Positions 1-8,056 of a stretch of 64,000 nucleotides of DNA are shown here, one piece after another (the stretch's first letter is position 1; each line of letters starts with the position of its first letter). Under the pieces are notes generated by a model, which saw only the letters and a program-made list of their open reading frames with translations, was not told the origin of the DNA and did not search any database. The DNA comes from Paraflavitalea devenefica (lineage in GTDB: Bacteria; Bacteroidota; Bacteroidia; Chitinophagales; Chitinophagaceae): positions 1,860,001 through 1,924,000 of the forward strand of contig NZ_JAARML010000002.1 in assembly GCF_011759375.1 (NCBI RefSeq), in the 5' to 3' direction. Made by a program: the position numbers and the translations under genes.

Positions 1-272
1 TAGCCGATGAGCACCGCCATATAGGTATTGGAGATACGGGGTTTATAACCCAGTGGCTCCATGAGTATTTTCCAGCGGATGGCGCGGCTGTAGTGGCTGA
101 GCAGTAAAGCGGTAATAACCGGTAATAAGAGCCAGTAATTGGCATTACGGAAGGCATTCTGAATATCTTCCCAGTCTTTATCAGAAACCTTGCGCATTGA
201 CCACCATACTAAAAAGATTCCAAGCCCCAGAAAGATGATGTATTGCAGTACGCTTAGAAGCTTTTTATTCAT
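1..272 (-). CDS. Flippase-like / UPF0104 (lysylphosphatidylglycerol synthase TM-region) membrane protein, N-terminal part
   Basis: Reading leftward from the ATG at 272 gives about 90 residues before the window ends. The visible part has two hydrophobic segments (about residues 9-21 and 43-55), then a basic stretch (HYSRAIRWKILMEPLGYKP) and a further hydrophobic start. A W-K-x-L-(M/L) stretch after the second helix followed by a conserved P is typical of the UPF0104/YbhN-AglD flippase-like family, whose members are polytopic inner-membrane proteins of about 320-340 residues. It lies upstream of, and on the same strand as, panD and panC; to my knowledge this neighbourhood is common in Bacteroidota. 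The substrate cannot be told from this fragment. Confidence 0.6.
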   Translation of the reverse strand, partial: MNKKLLSVLQYIIFLGLGIFLVWWSMRKVSDKDWEDIQNAFRNANYWLLLPVITALLLSHYSRAIRWKILMEPLGYKPRISNTYMAVLIG

Positions 273-345
273 AAGTTCAAGGGAGGTTGGTTGTCAAACA
301 AAAATAAGGACAATATATAACGCTAATGTTATTATAACGGTAATG

Positions 346-690
346 TTATAATTTATTGCCTTCTTTTGGGAATACCAGCCAGGGTTTGAAAGTTTTGGCC
401 TTTTCAAAGTCCATGCGTGCATAGGAAATAATGATCACTATATCGCCTGCAGCCCCCTGGCGGGCGGCTGGTCCGTTGAGGCAGCAAACACCGGAGCCTC
501 TTTTACCTTTGATCAGATAGGTTTCGATGCGGGAGCCATTGTTGACATTGACCACCTGAATTTTTTCGTGTTCAATCATATTGGCTGCATCCATCAGGTC
601 TTCATCCAGGGTAAGGCTACCAACGTAATTCAGATTAGCTTCTGTTATCACTGCCCGGTGTACCTTCGACTTAAGCACTTCTATGTCCAT
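346..690 (-). CDS. panD: Aspartate 1-decarboxylase proenzyme
   Basis: PanD converts L-aspartate to beta-alanine, the amine half of pantothenate, using a pyruvoyl cofactor made by self-cleavage. The 114-residue product has the family's normal length. The cleavage site is visible as G24-S25 in NYVGSLTLDEDLM, and the N-terminal KSKVHRA stretch and the NGPAARQGAAGD segment (N-G-x-A-A-R) are diagnostic. panC, the next step in the pathway, lies 158 bases upstream on the same strand, so the two probably serve the same pathway even if not one transcript. Function is secure from the sequence; no regulatory site was recognised. Confidence 0.95.
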   Translation of the reverse strand: MDIEVLKSKVHRAVITEANLNYVGSLTLDEDLMDAANMIEHEKIQVVNVNNGSRIETYLIKGKRGSGVCCLNGPAARQGAAGDIVIIISYARMDFEKAKTFKPWLVFPKEGNKL

Positions 691-848
691 GATCGTGTAT
701 TAATTTGACTGTTATTGCCCCGCTGCAGGGGCGGCTGGCGCCTGCAAAAATAGGGCGCCTATAAAAAACGGCTGCAAAGCTATAAAAGTTTACTGGATTT
801 CAAACGTTAGTTAGCCCTTCACGAATTAGTTTAAATGATAATGTGCTG

Positions 849-1697
849 TTATTTAGTTACCTGCCTATTATCAATCAGCCTTACTTCGCCTAAAAAGGCG
901 GCGATGAGGGCTACCAGGGGCTGTTTGCCATCCCAGGTATCGGTGGGGGATAAAGAATGGGCGTCGGCCACAGCTACATAATCTATTTTGAATCCTTCTT
1001 TTTCGAGGAGGTCCCGGGCTTCCTGCAGGAGGGGAGTGAGGGATCCCGGAGTTATATGCCGGCGGATATGTTCCAGCGCGTGGTAAATGGCCGGCGCCTT
1101 CTTCCGGTCTGCTTCCGGTAATCGCATATTGCGACTGCTCATCGCCAGTCCGTCCTTTTCGCGGATGGTGGGAACGGCCACAAAACGGGTATTCATTTTT
1201 AAATGCTGTAAGAGCCATTGTACCACCATACATTGCTGGTAATCCTTCTGGCCCATAAATAACTCATCGGGCTGCACTTTCTGCAACAAGCGGCTCATGA
1301 CCTGGCATACTCCCTGGAAATGGCCGGGGCGGTATTGGCCTTCAAGCACGGTTTCGAGGTAGCCAAGGTCATAATGTTCCAGCCCGTGGATACTGTGTGG
1401 ATACATTTCATCCACAGACGGCAGGAAGAGGATATCTGTTCCGGTTTTCTCCAACTGGTAAATGTCCTTGTCCAGTGTATTGGGATACTTCTTATAATCA
1501 TTAGGGTCATTGAACTGGGTGGGGTTTACGAAGATGCTGCATACTGTGATGGACGTGTGTTGCCGGGCTTCCTGCACCAGGGCGAGATGTCCTTCGTGCA
1601 ATGCTCCCATTGTGGGAATAAAGCCTGTTTTCCGTTGCATCGTCCGCTGCTTTTGAAGATGTCTGGCCAATGCAGCAGCCTCCTTAAAAATGATCAT
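849..1697 (-). CDS. panC: Pantoate--beta-alanine ligase (pantothenate synthetase)
   Basis: PanC joins pantoate and beta-alanine with ATP to give pantothenate (vitamin B5, coenzyme A precursor) in the cytoplasm. The 282-residue product shows the nucleotidyltransferase HIGH-type motif PTMGALHEGH (about 28-37), FMGQKDYQQ (about 147-155) and the KMSKS-equivalent region GLAMSSRN (about 183-190). The length is typical. It is read away from the GT5-like gene, with start codons 112 bases apart. It precedes panD on the same strand, so beta-alanine synthesis and ligation are genetically linked here. Confidence 0.95.
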   Translation of the reverse strand: MIIFKEAAALARHLQKQRTMQRKTGFIPTMGALHEGHLALVQEARQHTSITVCSIFVNPTQFNDPNDYKKYPNTLDKDIYQLEKTGTDILFLPSVDEMYPHSIHGLEHYDLGYLETVLEGQYRPGHFQGVCQVMSRLLQKVQPDELFMGQKDYQQCMVVQWLLQHLKMNTRFVAVPTIREKDGLAMSSRNMRLPEADRKKAPAIYHALEHIRRHITPGSLTPLLQEARDLLEKEGFKIDYVAVADAHSLSPTDTWDGKQPLVALIAAFLGEVRLIDNRQVTK

Positions 1698-1756
1698 TTT
1701 GAGACGTTTAAAAGCATGGGACAGGCTATGCCGCCCATTTTTCTAATAAAATACCT

Positions 1757-1764
1757 TAACTTTG
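1757..1764 (+). promoter_or_regulatory. Bacteroidota-type -7 promoter element for the GT5-like gene
   Basis: TAACTTTG matches the Bacteroidota -7 consensus TAnnTTTG exactly and lies 45 bases before the ATG at 1810. It overlaps an in-frame upstream ATG at 1762, which would therefore lie before the expected transcription start. This supports choosing 1810 as the translation start. Confidence 0.55.
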
Positions 1765-1809
1765 CACCCTGTTTTTAAAAATGGTTATCCGCAACCAATT
1801 ATAATCATA

Positions 1810-2622
1810 ATGCAGACAAAGAAAAGAATTTTATTTATTGCCAACGAAATGTCTCCTTACCTGGAGCTGACAGAATTTTCGGAAACTGTTAACCGGCTGG
1901 CGATAAAGGCAAATGAAGGTGGTTTCGAAGTTCGTTGCATTATGCCCCGCTTTGGGGTGATCAATGAGAGGCGGCACAGGCTCCATGAAGTTGTCCGGTT
2001 ATCAGGTATCAACGTCTCTGTTGACAATGATGATTTTCCCCTCCAGATCAAAGTTGCTTCCCTGCCCAATGCCCGTTTACAGGTTTATTTCCTCGATAAT
2101 GAAGACCTTTTCAAACGCAAATCTATTTTTCATGATGATGATGAAAAGTGGTTTGATGACAATGGTTTGAGGACGGTGTTTTTTTGTAAAGGAGCCCTGG
2201 AAACAGTCAAGAAATTTGGCTGGCCCCCCGATATTATCCATTGCAGTGGCTGGATGACCGGCCTCATCCCCCTGTATCAAAAGACTGCGTATAAAAAAGA
2301 ACCTGTATTTGCCCATAGTAAAGTGATCTACACGCTTGGCAATAACAGTTTTAAAGAAAAGCTGGGTCCTAATTTCCTGAAGCTGGCCAATATCAGCCCC
2401 AATATCAAGGACAAGGACCTGGAACCCTTCAAAGAGCTTAATAATACAGCTATGATGCGCGGTGGCGCTACTTATGCGGATGCTGTGACCTTCGGCGCTG
2501 AAAAGGTAGATAAAAAGCTGGTAGAGGAGTTTGGCAAAGTGAAAGGTAAAAAGGTGCTCACCTATAATGCAGAATCCGATTTAACAGACTATTTGCAATT
2601 GTATTCCGACCTTGCCAAATAG
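1810..2622 (+). CDS. Short GT5-type glycogen/starch synthase-like protein (N-terminal domain only)
   Basis: The 270-residue protein begins MQTKKRILFIANEMSPY, the opening beta strand of GT5 starch synthases, and later has PDIIHCSGWMTGLIPLYQK, the counterpart of the family's PDIVHxHDWHT region. It is roughly half the length of a full GlgA (about 480 residues) and ends before any C-terminal GT-B domain. The ADP-glucose-binding K-x-G-G-L motif expected after the first strand is replaced by LELTEFSETV. It is therefore probably not a working glycogen synthase. Short GT5-like proteins next to panC/panD and a DUF4270 gene are, as far as I recall, a conserved Bacteroidota arrangement of unknown purpose. 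The DUF4270 gene follows after 33 bases and is probably co-transcribed. Confidence 0.8.
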   Translation: MQTKKRILFIANEMSPYLELTEFSETVNRLAIKANEGGFEVRCIMPRFGVINERRHRLHEVVRLSGINVSVDNDDFPLQIKVASLPNARLQVYFLDNEDLFKRKSIFHDDDEKWFDDNGLRTVFFCKGALETVKKFGWPPDIIHCSGWMTGLIPLYQKTAYKKEPVFAHSKVIYTLGNNSFKEKLGPNFLKLANISPNIKDKDLEPFKELNNTAMMRGGATYADAVTFGAEKVDKKLVEEFGKVKGKKVLTYNAESDLTDYLQLYSDLAK

Positions 2623-2655
2623 GCTGAATTTCTGTAACCTGTTAACAATCTCTAA

Positions 2656-4089
2656 GTGAATAGCAAAATTACGCTGTCTGTCATAGCTGCTTTGACCGGA
2701 TTGATGATTTATAGTTCCTGTACTAAAGTAGACACTACCGATCTTGGTAATGAGCTCATTCCCGCCGTAGACAATGTACATACTTTTGAAACGGTACTGG
2801 ATGTCGAAACCGATAATTTCCTATTTCCCGATACTACCCGCCTTACCGGCTCTTCCCTCCATGCATTAGGCATCATCGGCGATGATCCCGAATTTGGACG
2901 TACAGATGCTGCTGTATATGCTGCTTTCAACCCATCCACGTATGGTGTCCATCCGTTTGGGAATAAAGATTCCCTGATTGCTGTAGACTCGGTGGTGCTG
3001 TCCCTGGCTTATGGTGGCCTGTATGGCGATTCCAATTCTGTTGAGCGTTTTGAAGTGTTCCAGATAGATCCTGCTACGAATAACTTTAAAGATTCCATCT
3101 ACCGGATCAGTGAACCTGATTTTGCCGTATTGCCTGCTGTATTGGGAGGCAAGGATGTTGACTTTAAAAGCCTCAACGACTCCGTGATATATGTACAGGG
3201 AAAAGATACCGTGAGGACCATTAATGAATTACGCATCCGGCTGGATAATTCCTTCGCCCAGCAATTCATTAATTACGATACTGCTAATCAGTATAAAACA
3301 GATTCGGCATTTAAAATATATTTTAAAGGACTGGCCATTAAAGCCAATAATGCTTCGGCCGCTAAAAACGGACTGGCTTATGTGAACCTGGTCAGCACTA
3401 CCAATACCCGGCTTACCTTTTACCGGCGCATGAAAAACGGTAGCACGATAGATACCACCACTACCGTATTCAGCTATACCGATGGTACGCAGGCCAACCT
3501 CATACGCCGTACAGCCGCGCATGGTTATAAAACCTATCTGGAGAATGGCTCACCCAATGATGACAAGGTATACCTGCAAACCGCACCGGGCTCTTATGCT
3601 ACGGTGAAAATACCCGGCCTGGATACCTTTAAGAATGTGAACCGGGTGATCCACCGTGCAGAGCTGGTGATAGAACAGGTTGAGTCTACACAGGATAATA
3701 TCTATACCGCGCCGGCCTTATTGTTTATCGATGCCATCAATGCGGCCGGTGATTCCTCCTTCACTATCCGGAATGATTTTATTTATACCGGTACCGGCGG
3801 TGGCTATGATGTAGCCAGTCTGGGCGGCGTGTTGAACAATAAGAAATACACATTCACTTTAACGCGATACCTGCAAAGTGTGGTCACCAAGAAGTTGCCT
3901 TATTATACGCTGCGTATTTATGCGCCCTTCTTTGCTGATCCTTATTACCAACTGCCGGACGGCACATCACGAGTCTTGCTAACGTACTTGTTTGTCAACA
4001 GCCCCATTGCCAACGGACGGCTGGTGGCCGGAGGTGGCAGCCATCCTACGCAGAAAATGAAGGTTCGAATTATTTATTCTAAAATTTGA
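2656..4089 (+). CDS. DUF4270 family lipoprotein
   Basis: The product is 477 residues from a GTG start 33 bases after the GT5-like gene. It opens with a lipoprotein signal peptide whose lipobox ends at C22 (LMIYSSC), followed by TKVDTTDLGNELIP, the typical start of DUF4270 proteins. The rest is beta-rich with no recognisable catalytic motif. DUF4270 is a Bacteroidota-restricted family of predicted envelope lipoproteins with no assigned function. Its constant company with panC/panD and the short GT5-like gene is the main clue to its role. metK downstream has its own promoter element. Confidence 0.8.
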   Translation: MNSKITLSVIAALTGLMIYSSCTKVDTTDLGNELIPAVDNVHTFETVLDVETDNFLFPDTTRLTGSSLHALGIIGDDPEFGRTDAAVYAAFNPSTYGVHPFGNKDSLIAVDSVVLSLAYGGLYGDSNSVERFEVFQIDPATNNFKDSIYRISEPDFAVLPAVLGGKDVDFKSLNDSVIYVQGKDTVRTINELRIRLDNSFAQQFINYDTANQYKTDSAFKIYFKGLAIKANNASAAKNGLAYVNLVSTTNTRLTFYRRMKNGSTIDTTTTVFSYTDGTQANLIRRTAAHGYKTYLENGSPNDDKVYLQTAPGSYATVKIPGLDTFKNVNRVIHRAELVIEQVESTQDNIYTAPALLFIDAINAAGDSSFTIRNDFIYTGTGGGYDVASLGGVLNNKKYTFTLTRYLQSVVTKKLPYYTLRIYAPFFADPYYQLPDGTSRVLLTYLFVNSPIANGRLVAGGGSHPTQKMKVRIIYSKI

Positions 4090-4099
4090 GATGGACGCT

Positions 4100-4107
4100 T
4101 ATCTTTG
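4100..4107 (+). promoter_or_regulatory. Bacteroidota-type -7 promoter element for metK
   Basis: TATCTTTG matches TAnnTTTG exactly and sits 63 bases before the metK start codon. The short leader contains no conserved SAM-riboswitch core, so metK does not appear to be riboswitch-controlled here. Confidence 0.5.
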
Positions 4108-4170
4108 CGCCTGTCTTGCCATCATAACCCGTTAAAGATTCTTGTTTAACCTTTATCAAATCAAATAGTC

Positions 4171-5424
4171 ATGCCGTATTTATTTACATCGGAGAGTGTG
4201 TCCGAAGGCCATCCCGATAAGGTCGCTGACCAGATCTCTGATGCGCTTATTGATAACTTCCTTGCATTTGACGCTCAGTCAAAAGTAGCGTGTGAAACAT
4301 TGGTAACTACCGGTCAGGTTGTATTGGCGGGCGAGGTTAAGTCTGCTGCCTACCTGGACGTACAGGAAATTGCCCGTAACGTGATCCGCAAAATTGGTTA
4401 TACCAAGAGTGAATACATGTTCGAAGCCAGCTCCTGCGGTGTATTATCTGCCATCCACGAGCAGTCTGCCGATATCAACCAGGGTGTAGACCGCAAGAAG
4501 AAGGAAGAGCAAGGCGCCGGTGATCAGGGTATGATGTTTGGCTATGCCACCAATGAAACCGAGGACTATATGCCACTGGCATTGGACCTGGCCCACAAGC
4601 TGCTCATTGAGCTGGCTGCATTGAGAAGGGAAGGCAAGCAGATCAAGTACCTGCGTCCTGATGCCAAAAGCCAGGTAACGCTGGAATATGATGATAACAA
4701 CAAGCCTGTACGTATTGATGCTATCGTAATCTCTACCCAGCATGATGATTTTGCTGCTGAGACCAAGATGCTGGACCAGATCAAGAAGGATGTAGTGAAT
4801 ATCCTGATCCCCCGCGTAAAGGCTAAATACAAGAAATACGCTCACCTGTTCAATAACAAGATCAAGTATCACATCAACCCAACCGGTAAGTTTGTGATCG
4901 GTGGACCACACGGTGATACAGGTCTTACCGGCCGTAAGATCATCGTTGATACATATGGTGGTAAAGGCGCACACGGTGGTGGTGCATTCAGCGGTAAAGA
5001 TCCTTCCAAGGTAGACCGTTCTGCTGCTTATGCTACCCGTCACATTGCCAAGAACCTGGTAGCTGCCGGTATCTGCGAAGAAGTACTGGTACAGGTTTCT
5101 TACGCTATTGGTGTAGCTCAGCCCATGGGTATTTACATCAATACTTATGGTACTGCCAAGGTGAAATTGACCGATGGTCAGATCGCCCAAAAAGTATCTG
5201 AAGTATTCGACATGCGTCCTTACTTCATTGAGCAGCGTCTTAAACTGCGTAACCCGATCTATAGTGAAACTGCTGCTTATGGCCACATGGGACGTAAGCC
5301 GGAGATCGTGGAAAAGACATTTACATCACCAGATGGCAAATCCGTTAAAAAGAAAGTGGAGCTGTTTACCTGGGAGAAACTGGATTATGTAGGGAAGATC
5401 AAAAAGGCATTTAGTTCCAAATAG
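4171..5424 (+). CDS. metK: S-adenosylmethionine synthase (methionine adenosyltransferase)
   Basis: MetK makes S-adenosylmethionine from methionine and ATP in the cytoplasm. The 417-residue product carries all family signatures: the N-terminal TSESVSEGHPDKVADQISDA region with the catalytic His, the GAGDQGMMFGYA loop, GGPHGDTGLTGRKIIVDTYG and the GGGAFSGKDPSKVDRSAAY loop. Length is normal for the bacterial enzyme with a slightly extended middle region, as in other Bacteroidota. Codon use is strongly biased compared with neighbours, as expected for a highly expressed gene. A strong Rho-independent terminator follows directly. Confidence 0.97.
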   Translation: MPYLFTSESVSEGHPDKVADQISDALIDNFLAFDAQSKVACETLVTTGQVVLAGEVKSAAYLDVQEIARNVIRKIGYTKSEYMFEASSCGVLSAIHEQSADINQGVDRKKKEEQGAGDQGMMFGYATNETEDYMPLALDLAHKLLIELAALRREGKQIKYLRPDAKSQVTLEYDDNNKPVRIDAIVISTQHDDFAAETKMLDQIKKDVVNILIPRVKAKYKKYAHLFNNKIKYHINPTGKFVIGGPHGDTGLTGRKIIVDTYGGKGAHGGGAFSGKDPSKVDRSAAYATRHIAKNLVAAGICEEVLVQVSYAIGVAQPMGIYINTYGTAKVKLTDGQIAQKVSEVFDMRPYFIEQRLKLRNPIYSETAAYGHMGRKPEIVEKTFTSPDGKSVKKKVELFTWEKLDYVGKIKKAFSSK

Positions 5425-5442
5425 TTGCTGAAAAAAATAAAG

Positions 5443-5471
5443 AAGCCCCCGCACCACGGGGGCTTTTTTAT
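5443..5471 (+). terminator. Rho-independent terminator of metK
   Basis: A perfect 9-bp stem (AAGCCCCCG / CGGGGGCTT) closes a CACCA loop and runs into a T tract, 19 bases after the metK stop codon. Confidence 0.9.
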
Positions 5472-5488
5472 TTTTCTATTTTCGCTCC

Positions 5489-6049
5489 ATGAATGAACTT
5501 CATAATCCCTGGCAAATAAAGGGACAAAAGCAGATCTATGATAATCCCTGGATTGGCGTAACAGAGTATGATGTGATCAATCCTGCCGGGGGTAAGGGCA
5601 TTTATGGCAAAGTACATTTTAAAGGACTGGCCATAGGCGCCCTGCCGCTCGACGAGCAGCTCAACACGTACCTGGTAGGACAGTATCGCTTTACCCTGAA
5701 CCAGTATAGCTGGGAAATACCGGAAGGTGGGGGTGCACTGGATATAGAGCCGGTATTATCGGCCCAGCGGGAGTTGCTGGAAGAAACCGGCCTGGTAGCC
5801 CAAAGCTGGACGAAGATCATGGAAATGCATTTGTCCAACTCGGTATCGGATGAACATGCGATCATTTACCTGGCGCGTGAGTTGAGTCAGCAGACTGCCT
5901 GCCCGGAGGAAACGGAGCAACTGCAGGTACGCAAACTGCCTTTTGAAGAAGCATACCGTATGGTAGAAGCCGGAAAGATCACCGACTCCATGTCGGTAGC
6001 GGCTATTCTTAAAGTAAAACTGATGTTAACTGATGGACGGATATCATAA
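5489..6049 (+). CDS. Nudix hydrolase, ADP-sugar pyrophosphatase-like
   Basis: The 186-residue protein has the order of motifs of ADP-ribose/ADP-sugar pyrophosphatases: an N-terminal substrate strand, WEIPEGGG, then the Nudix helix with RELLEETGL. These enzymes hydrolyse nucleoside diphosphate-linked compounds with Mg2+. The core REUxEExGU is intact, but the first Glu of the box is displaced by one position (DIEPVLSAQ instead of xxExx7). The start is only 5 bases after a -7-like TATTTTCG at 5477-5484, so the transcript may be nearly leaderless. It overlaps rlmB by 17 bases, pointing to a two-gene operon. The exact substrate is not predictable. Confidence 0.85.
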   Translation: MNELHNPWQIKGQKQIYDNPWIGVTEYDVINPAGGKGIYGKVHFKGLAIGALPLDEQLNTYLVGQYRFTLNQYSWEIPEGGGALDIEPVLSAQRELLEETGLVAQSWTKIMEMHLSNSVSDEHAIIYLARELSQQTACPEETEQLQVRKLPFEEAYRMVEAGKITDSMSVAAILKVKLMLTDGRIS

Positions 6050-6794
6050 GAAACCAGGCATCAAAAAATCTTCATTGATCATCGGGCGCCAGCCTATTAT
6101 TGAGGCCATTCAATCGGGCCGTCCTATTGATAAAATACTGTTCCAGCGCAATGTGACCGGTGATTCAATCGGCACCATCCGTCAGCTTGCGCGGGATAAC
6201 AATATTCCCATCCAGCAGGTGCCGCCGGAAAAGCTGCATGCACTTACCAAGGCCAATCACCAGGGATGTATTGCTATTGCGGGCCTGGTGCAATACCTCG
6301 ACCTGCAGCAGGTGATAGATCATGTGGTAGGCACCGGTGAAACACCCTTGTTTATTATGCTGGATGGTGTGACCGATGTGCGCAATATTGGCGCTATTGC
6401 CCGTACGGCGCTTTGCTGCGGGGCACAGGCATTGATTATTCCCGATAAAGGAGTAGGGGCACTGAATGAAGAAGCCCTCAAATCATCGGCCGGCGCATTG
6501 GAAAGGATACATGTATGCCGGGTGAACAGCCTGATGAAAGCTGTAGACACGCTGCACCTGAATGGCATTAAGGTGTATGCATCGGAAATGACAGCTACCA
6601 AGAAAGTATTTGACCTTCCTTATACAGAGCCTTGTTGTGTGATCATGGGCAGTGAGGATAAAGGTGTTTTCCCCGGACTGATCAAGATATGCGACGATGT
6701 ATTCAAGATACCCATGGCGGGCGATTTTGAGTCGCTGAACGTGTCAGTAGCCGCCGGCATTATTTTATACGAGGCGATGAAGCACCGGTTGTAG
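6033..6794 (+). CDS. rlmB: TrmH-family rRNA 2'-O-methyltransferase (23S rRNA G2251 type)
   Basis: This SPOUT-class enzyme methylates a ribose 2'-OH in RNA using SAM; RlmB acts on the peptidyl-transferase loop of 23S rRNA. The 253-residue product has the N-terminal substrate-binding domain (SLIIGRQPIIEAIQSG) and the knotted domain with the three motifs VRNIGAIARTALCCGA, IMGSEDKGV and SLNVSVAAGIILYEAM. Length and domain order fit RlmB closely; another TrmH paralogue specificity cannot be excluded. It overlaps the Nudix gene by 17 bases and converges with the gene at 6799, only 4 bases away. Confidence 0.88.
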   Translation: MDGYHKKPGIKKSSLIIGRQPIIEAIQSGRPIDKILFQRNVTGDSIGTIRQLARDNNIPIQQVPPEKLHALTKANHQGCIAIAGLVQYLDLQQVIDHVVGTGETPLFIMLDGVTDVRNIGAIARTALCCGAQALIIPDKGVGALNEEALKSSAGALERIHVCRVNSLMKAVDTLHLNGIKVYASEMTATKKVFDLPYTEPCCVIMGSEDKGVFPGLIKICDDVFKIPMAGDFESLNVSVAAGIILYEAMKHRL

Positions 6795-6798
6795 GTCA

Positions 6799-7365
6799 TT
6801 ATTGCAATGGCACCCGGCCTATCTTTTCCAGTAAGCTGAGCCGCATACTGTCGAACTTTGGTTGCTGGCCCCCGATCACAAACTTTTTGCGTGCGATAGC
6901 GCCAATAATAGCGCCTGTTATTCCGCCGGCAACGCCACCCGCAAGGCCATACAGCCCGGCCTTTTCTTCTGCCGACAAACAAAGTATACACCACCTGGAA
7001 CCATCATTTAATCCTTCGTCGTCACCGCTGATAAGCCCCGCGGCTATGCCTACGCCCATTCCAATGGCGGCCCCTATTGCCAATATCCTTGATGTGGTTC
7101 CATGCCTTCTGATATACACTTCCTGGATGTTCGGGGCTTTCACCTGGGCAAGCTCTTTCGGGGCTGTGCTATAAGGATTGAAGATGACCTTTTTGTTCGA
7201 TAGCAACAAAGCGGTGTCTGTAGCCTGGTTGAGATAACCCGATAAGCTTTGGCCGGTTACCGTTAATACTTTGACTTTAAAGATGCGCTTTTTGACGGGT
7301 AGTGAATCCTGTGCGTTCGCTTGCAGCAACAGGATGACCATCAGGAGTGAGAGGACCTGTTTCAT
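6799..7365 (-). CDS. Secreted protein of unknown function with glycine-rich membrane segments
   Basis: I do not recognise this 188-residue protein. It has a clear signal peptide with cleavage likely after QANA (about residue 18), a beta-rich domain (KVKVLTVTGQSLSGYLNQATD, a pattern of a small Sm/SH3-like barrel), and two glycine-rich hydrophobic stretches (about 95-115 and 140-157) resembling glycine-zipper segments. Between them lies GSRWCILCLS with two cysteines. It is probably envelope-associated. It stands alone between rlmB (convergent) and another unknown membrane gene on the same strand. Confidence 0.7.
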   Translation of the reverse strand: MKQVLSLLMVILLLQANAQDSLPVKKRIFKVKVLTVTGQSLSGYLNQATDTALLLSNKKVIFNPYSTAPKELAQVKAPNIQEVYIRRHGTTSRILAIGAAIGMGVGIAAGLISGDDEGLNDGSRWCILCLSAEEKAGLYGLAGGVAGGITGAIIGAIARKKFVIGGQQPKFDSMRLSLLEKIGRVPLQ

Positions 7366-7462
7366 GTAGATTGTTTTAAGAAAGGGGAAGGAAGGTTAGG
7401 AATTGATTAAGAGAAGGTACAAAAACTTCTTATCAATACCAATAAATCAACAGGGGATAGGA

Positions 7463-8029
7463 TTAGTGCCGGAGCTGCTTGTCAACAATGACATAATACC
7501 CCAGGCCTCCTTTTGCTAAGGTCATTGTTACCTGTTTGTATTGCGCAATGGTTGCTTTGTAAGCGCAGTCGAAATATACTTTGTTGCTCACGTTATCAAA
7601 TTCTACCACGGCATAGGGAGCACCGCAACCACTCCCTCTTTTCATACGGTGACCGGTCTCTATGATCTCTGCAGTAACCTGCTCTGTCTGACTACTTTTG
7701 CCATAATAATTGATGGCTGCGATGGCAAAAAAGGGAGGCGTTGCCCCGCCTAAAAAACCATAAAATAACAGCACTATAAGCCATCCGTATTGCTCTTTTT
7801 TCCAGATCAGTGCAAGGATGACAATTCCGGCAAATCCGCCTGCGATGACAGTCAGCAGGAGTACCCTGGTGGGGATGAAAGTATCTTCAAGAAGAAAGAT
7901 ACTCCAGATAAAGACCGCCACGCTACAAAAGAGGATCAGCACGCCCGTTAACGCCTGCCTGCCTTCTGTTGGCCGGAACGTTTCAGGATGAACCAGCCTG
8001 TGTCTTTTTCTGCTGCTTTTCTTTCTCAT
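7463..8029 (-). CDS. Hypothetical inner-membrane protein, three predicted TM helices
   Basis: The 188-residue product starts with a strongly basic tail (MRKKSSRKRHR), then three hydrophobic helices (about 28-47, 54-75 and 82-107) and a C-terminal soluble domain of about 75 residues containing GSGCGAPYAVVEF and YFDCAYK. The two Cys stretches might pair. No family is recognised. It lies 27 bases downstream of corA on the same strand, so the two may be co-transcribed, but nothing ties its function to metal transport. Confidence 0.65.
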   Translation of the reverse strand: MRKKSSRKRHRLVHPETFRPTEGRQALTGVLILFCSVAVFIWSIFLLEDTFIPTRVLLLTVIAGGFAGIVILALIWKKEQYGWLIVLLFYGFLGGATPPFFAIAAINYYGKSSQTEQVTAEIIETGHRMKRGSGCGAPYAVVEFDNVSNKVYFDCAYKATIAQYKQVTMTLAKGGLGYYVIVDKQLRH

Positions 8030-8056
8030 ATCAGCAAGTTACTCTATCCATCATTT

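Noticed and set aside
4108..4170. SAM riboswitch before metK
   Set aside because: The leader is only about 60 bases and contains none of the conserved core stems or the junction of known SAM riboswitch classes.
4444..5286. 280-codon minus-strand ORF inside metK
   Set aside because: It is antisense to a gene with every MetK motif; the frame is open because of metK codon bias, and its translation shows no family signature.
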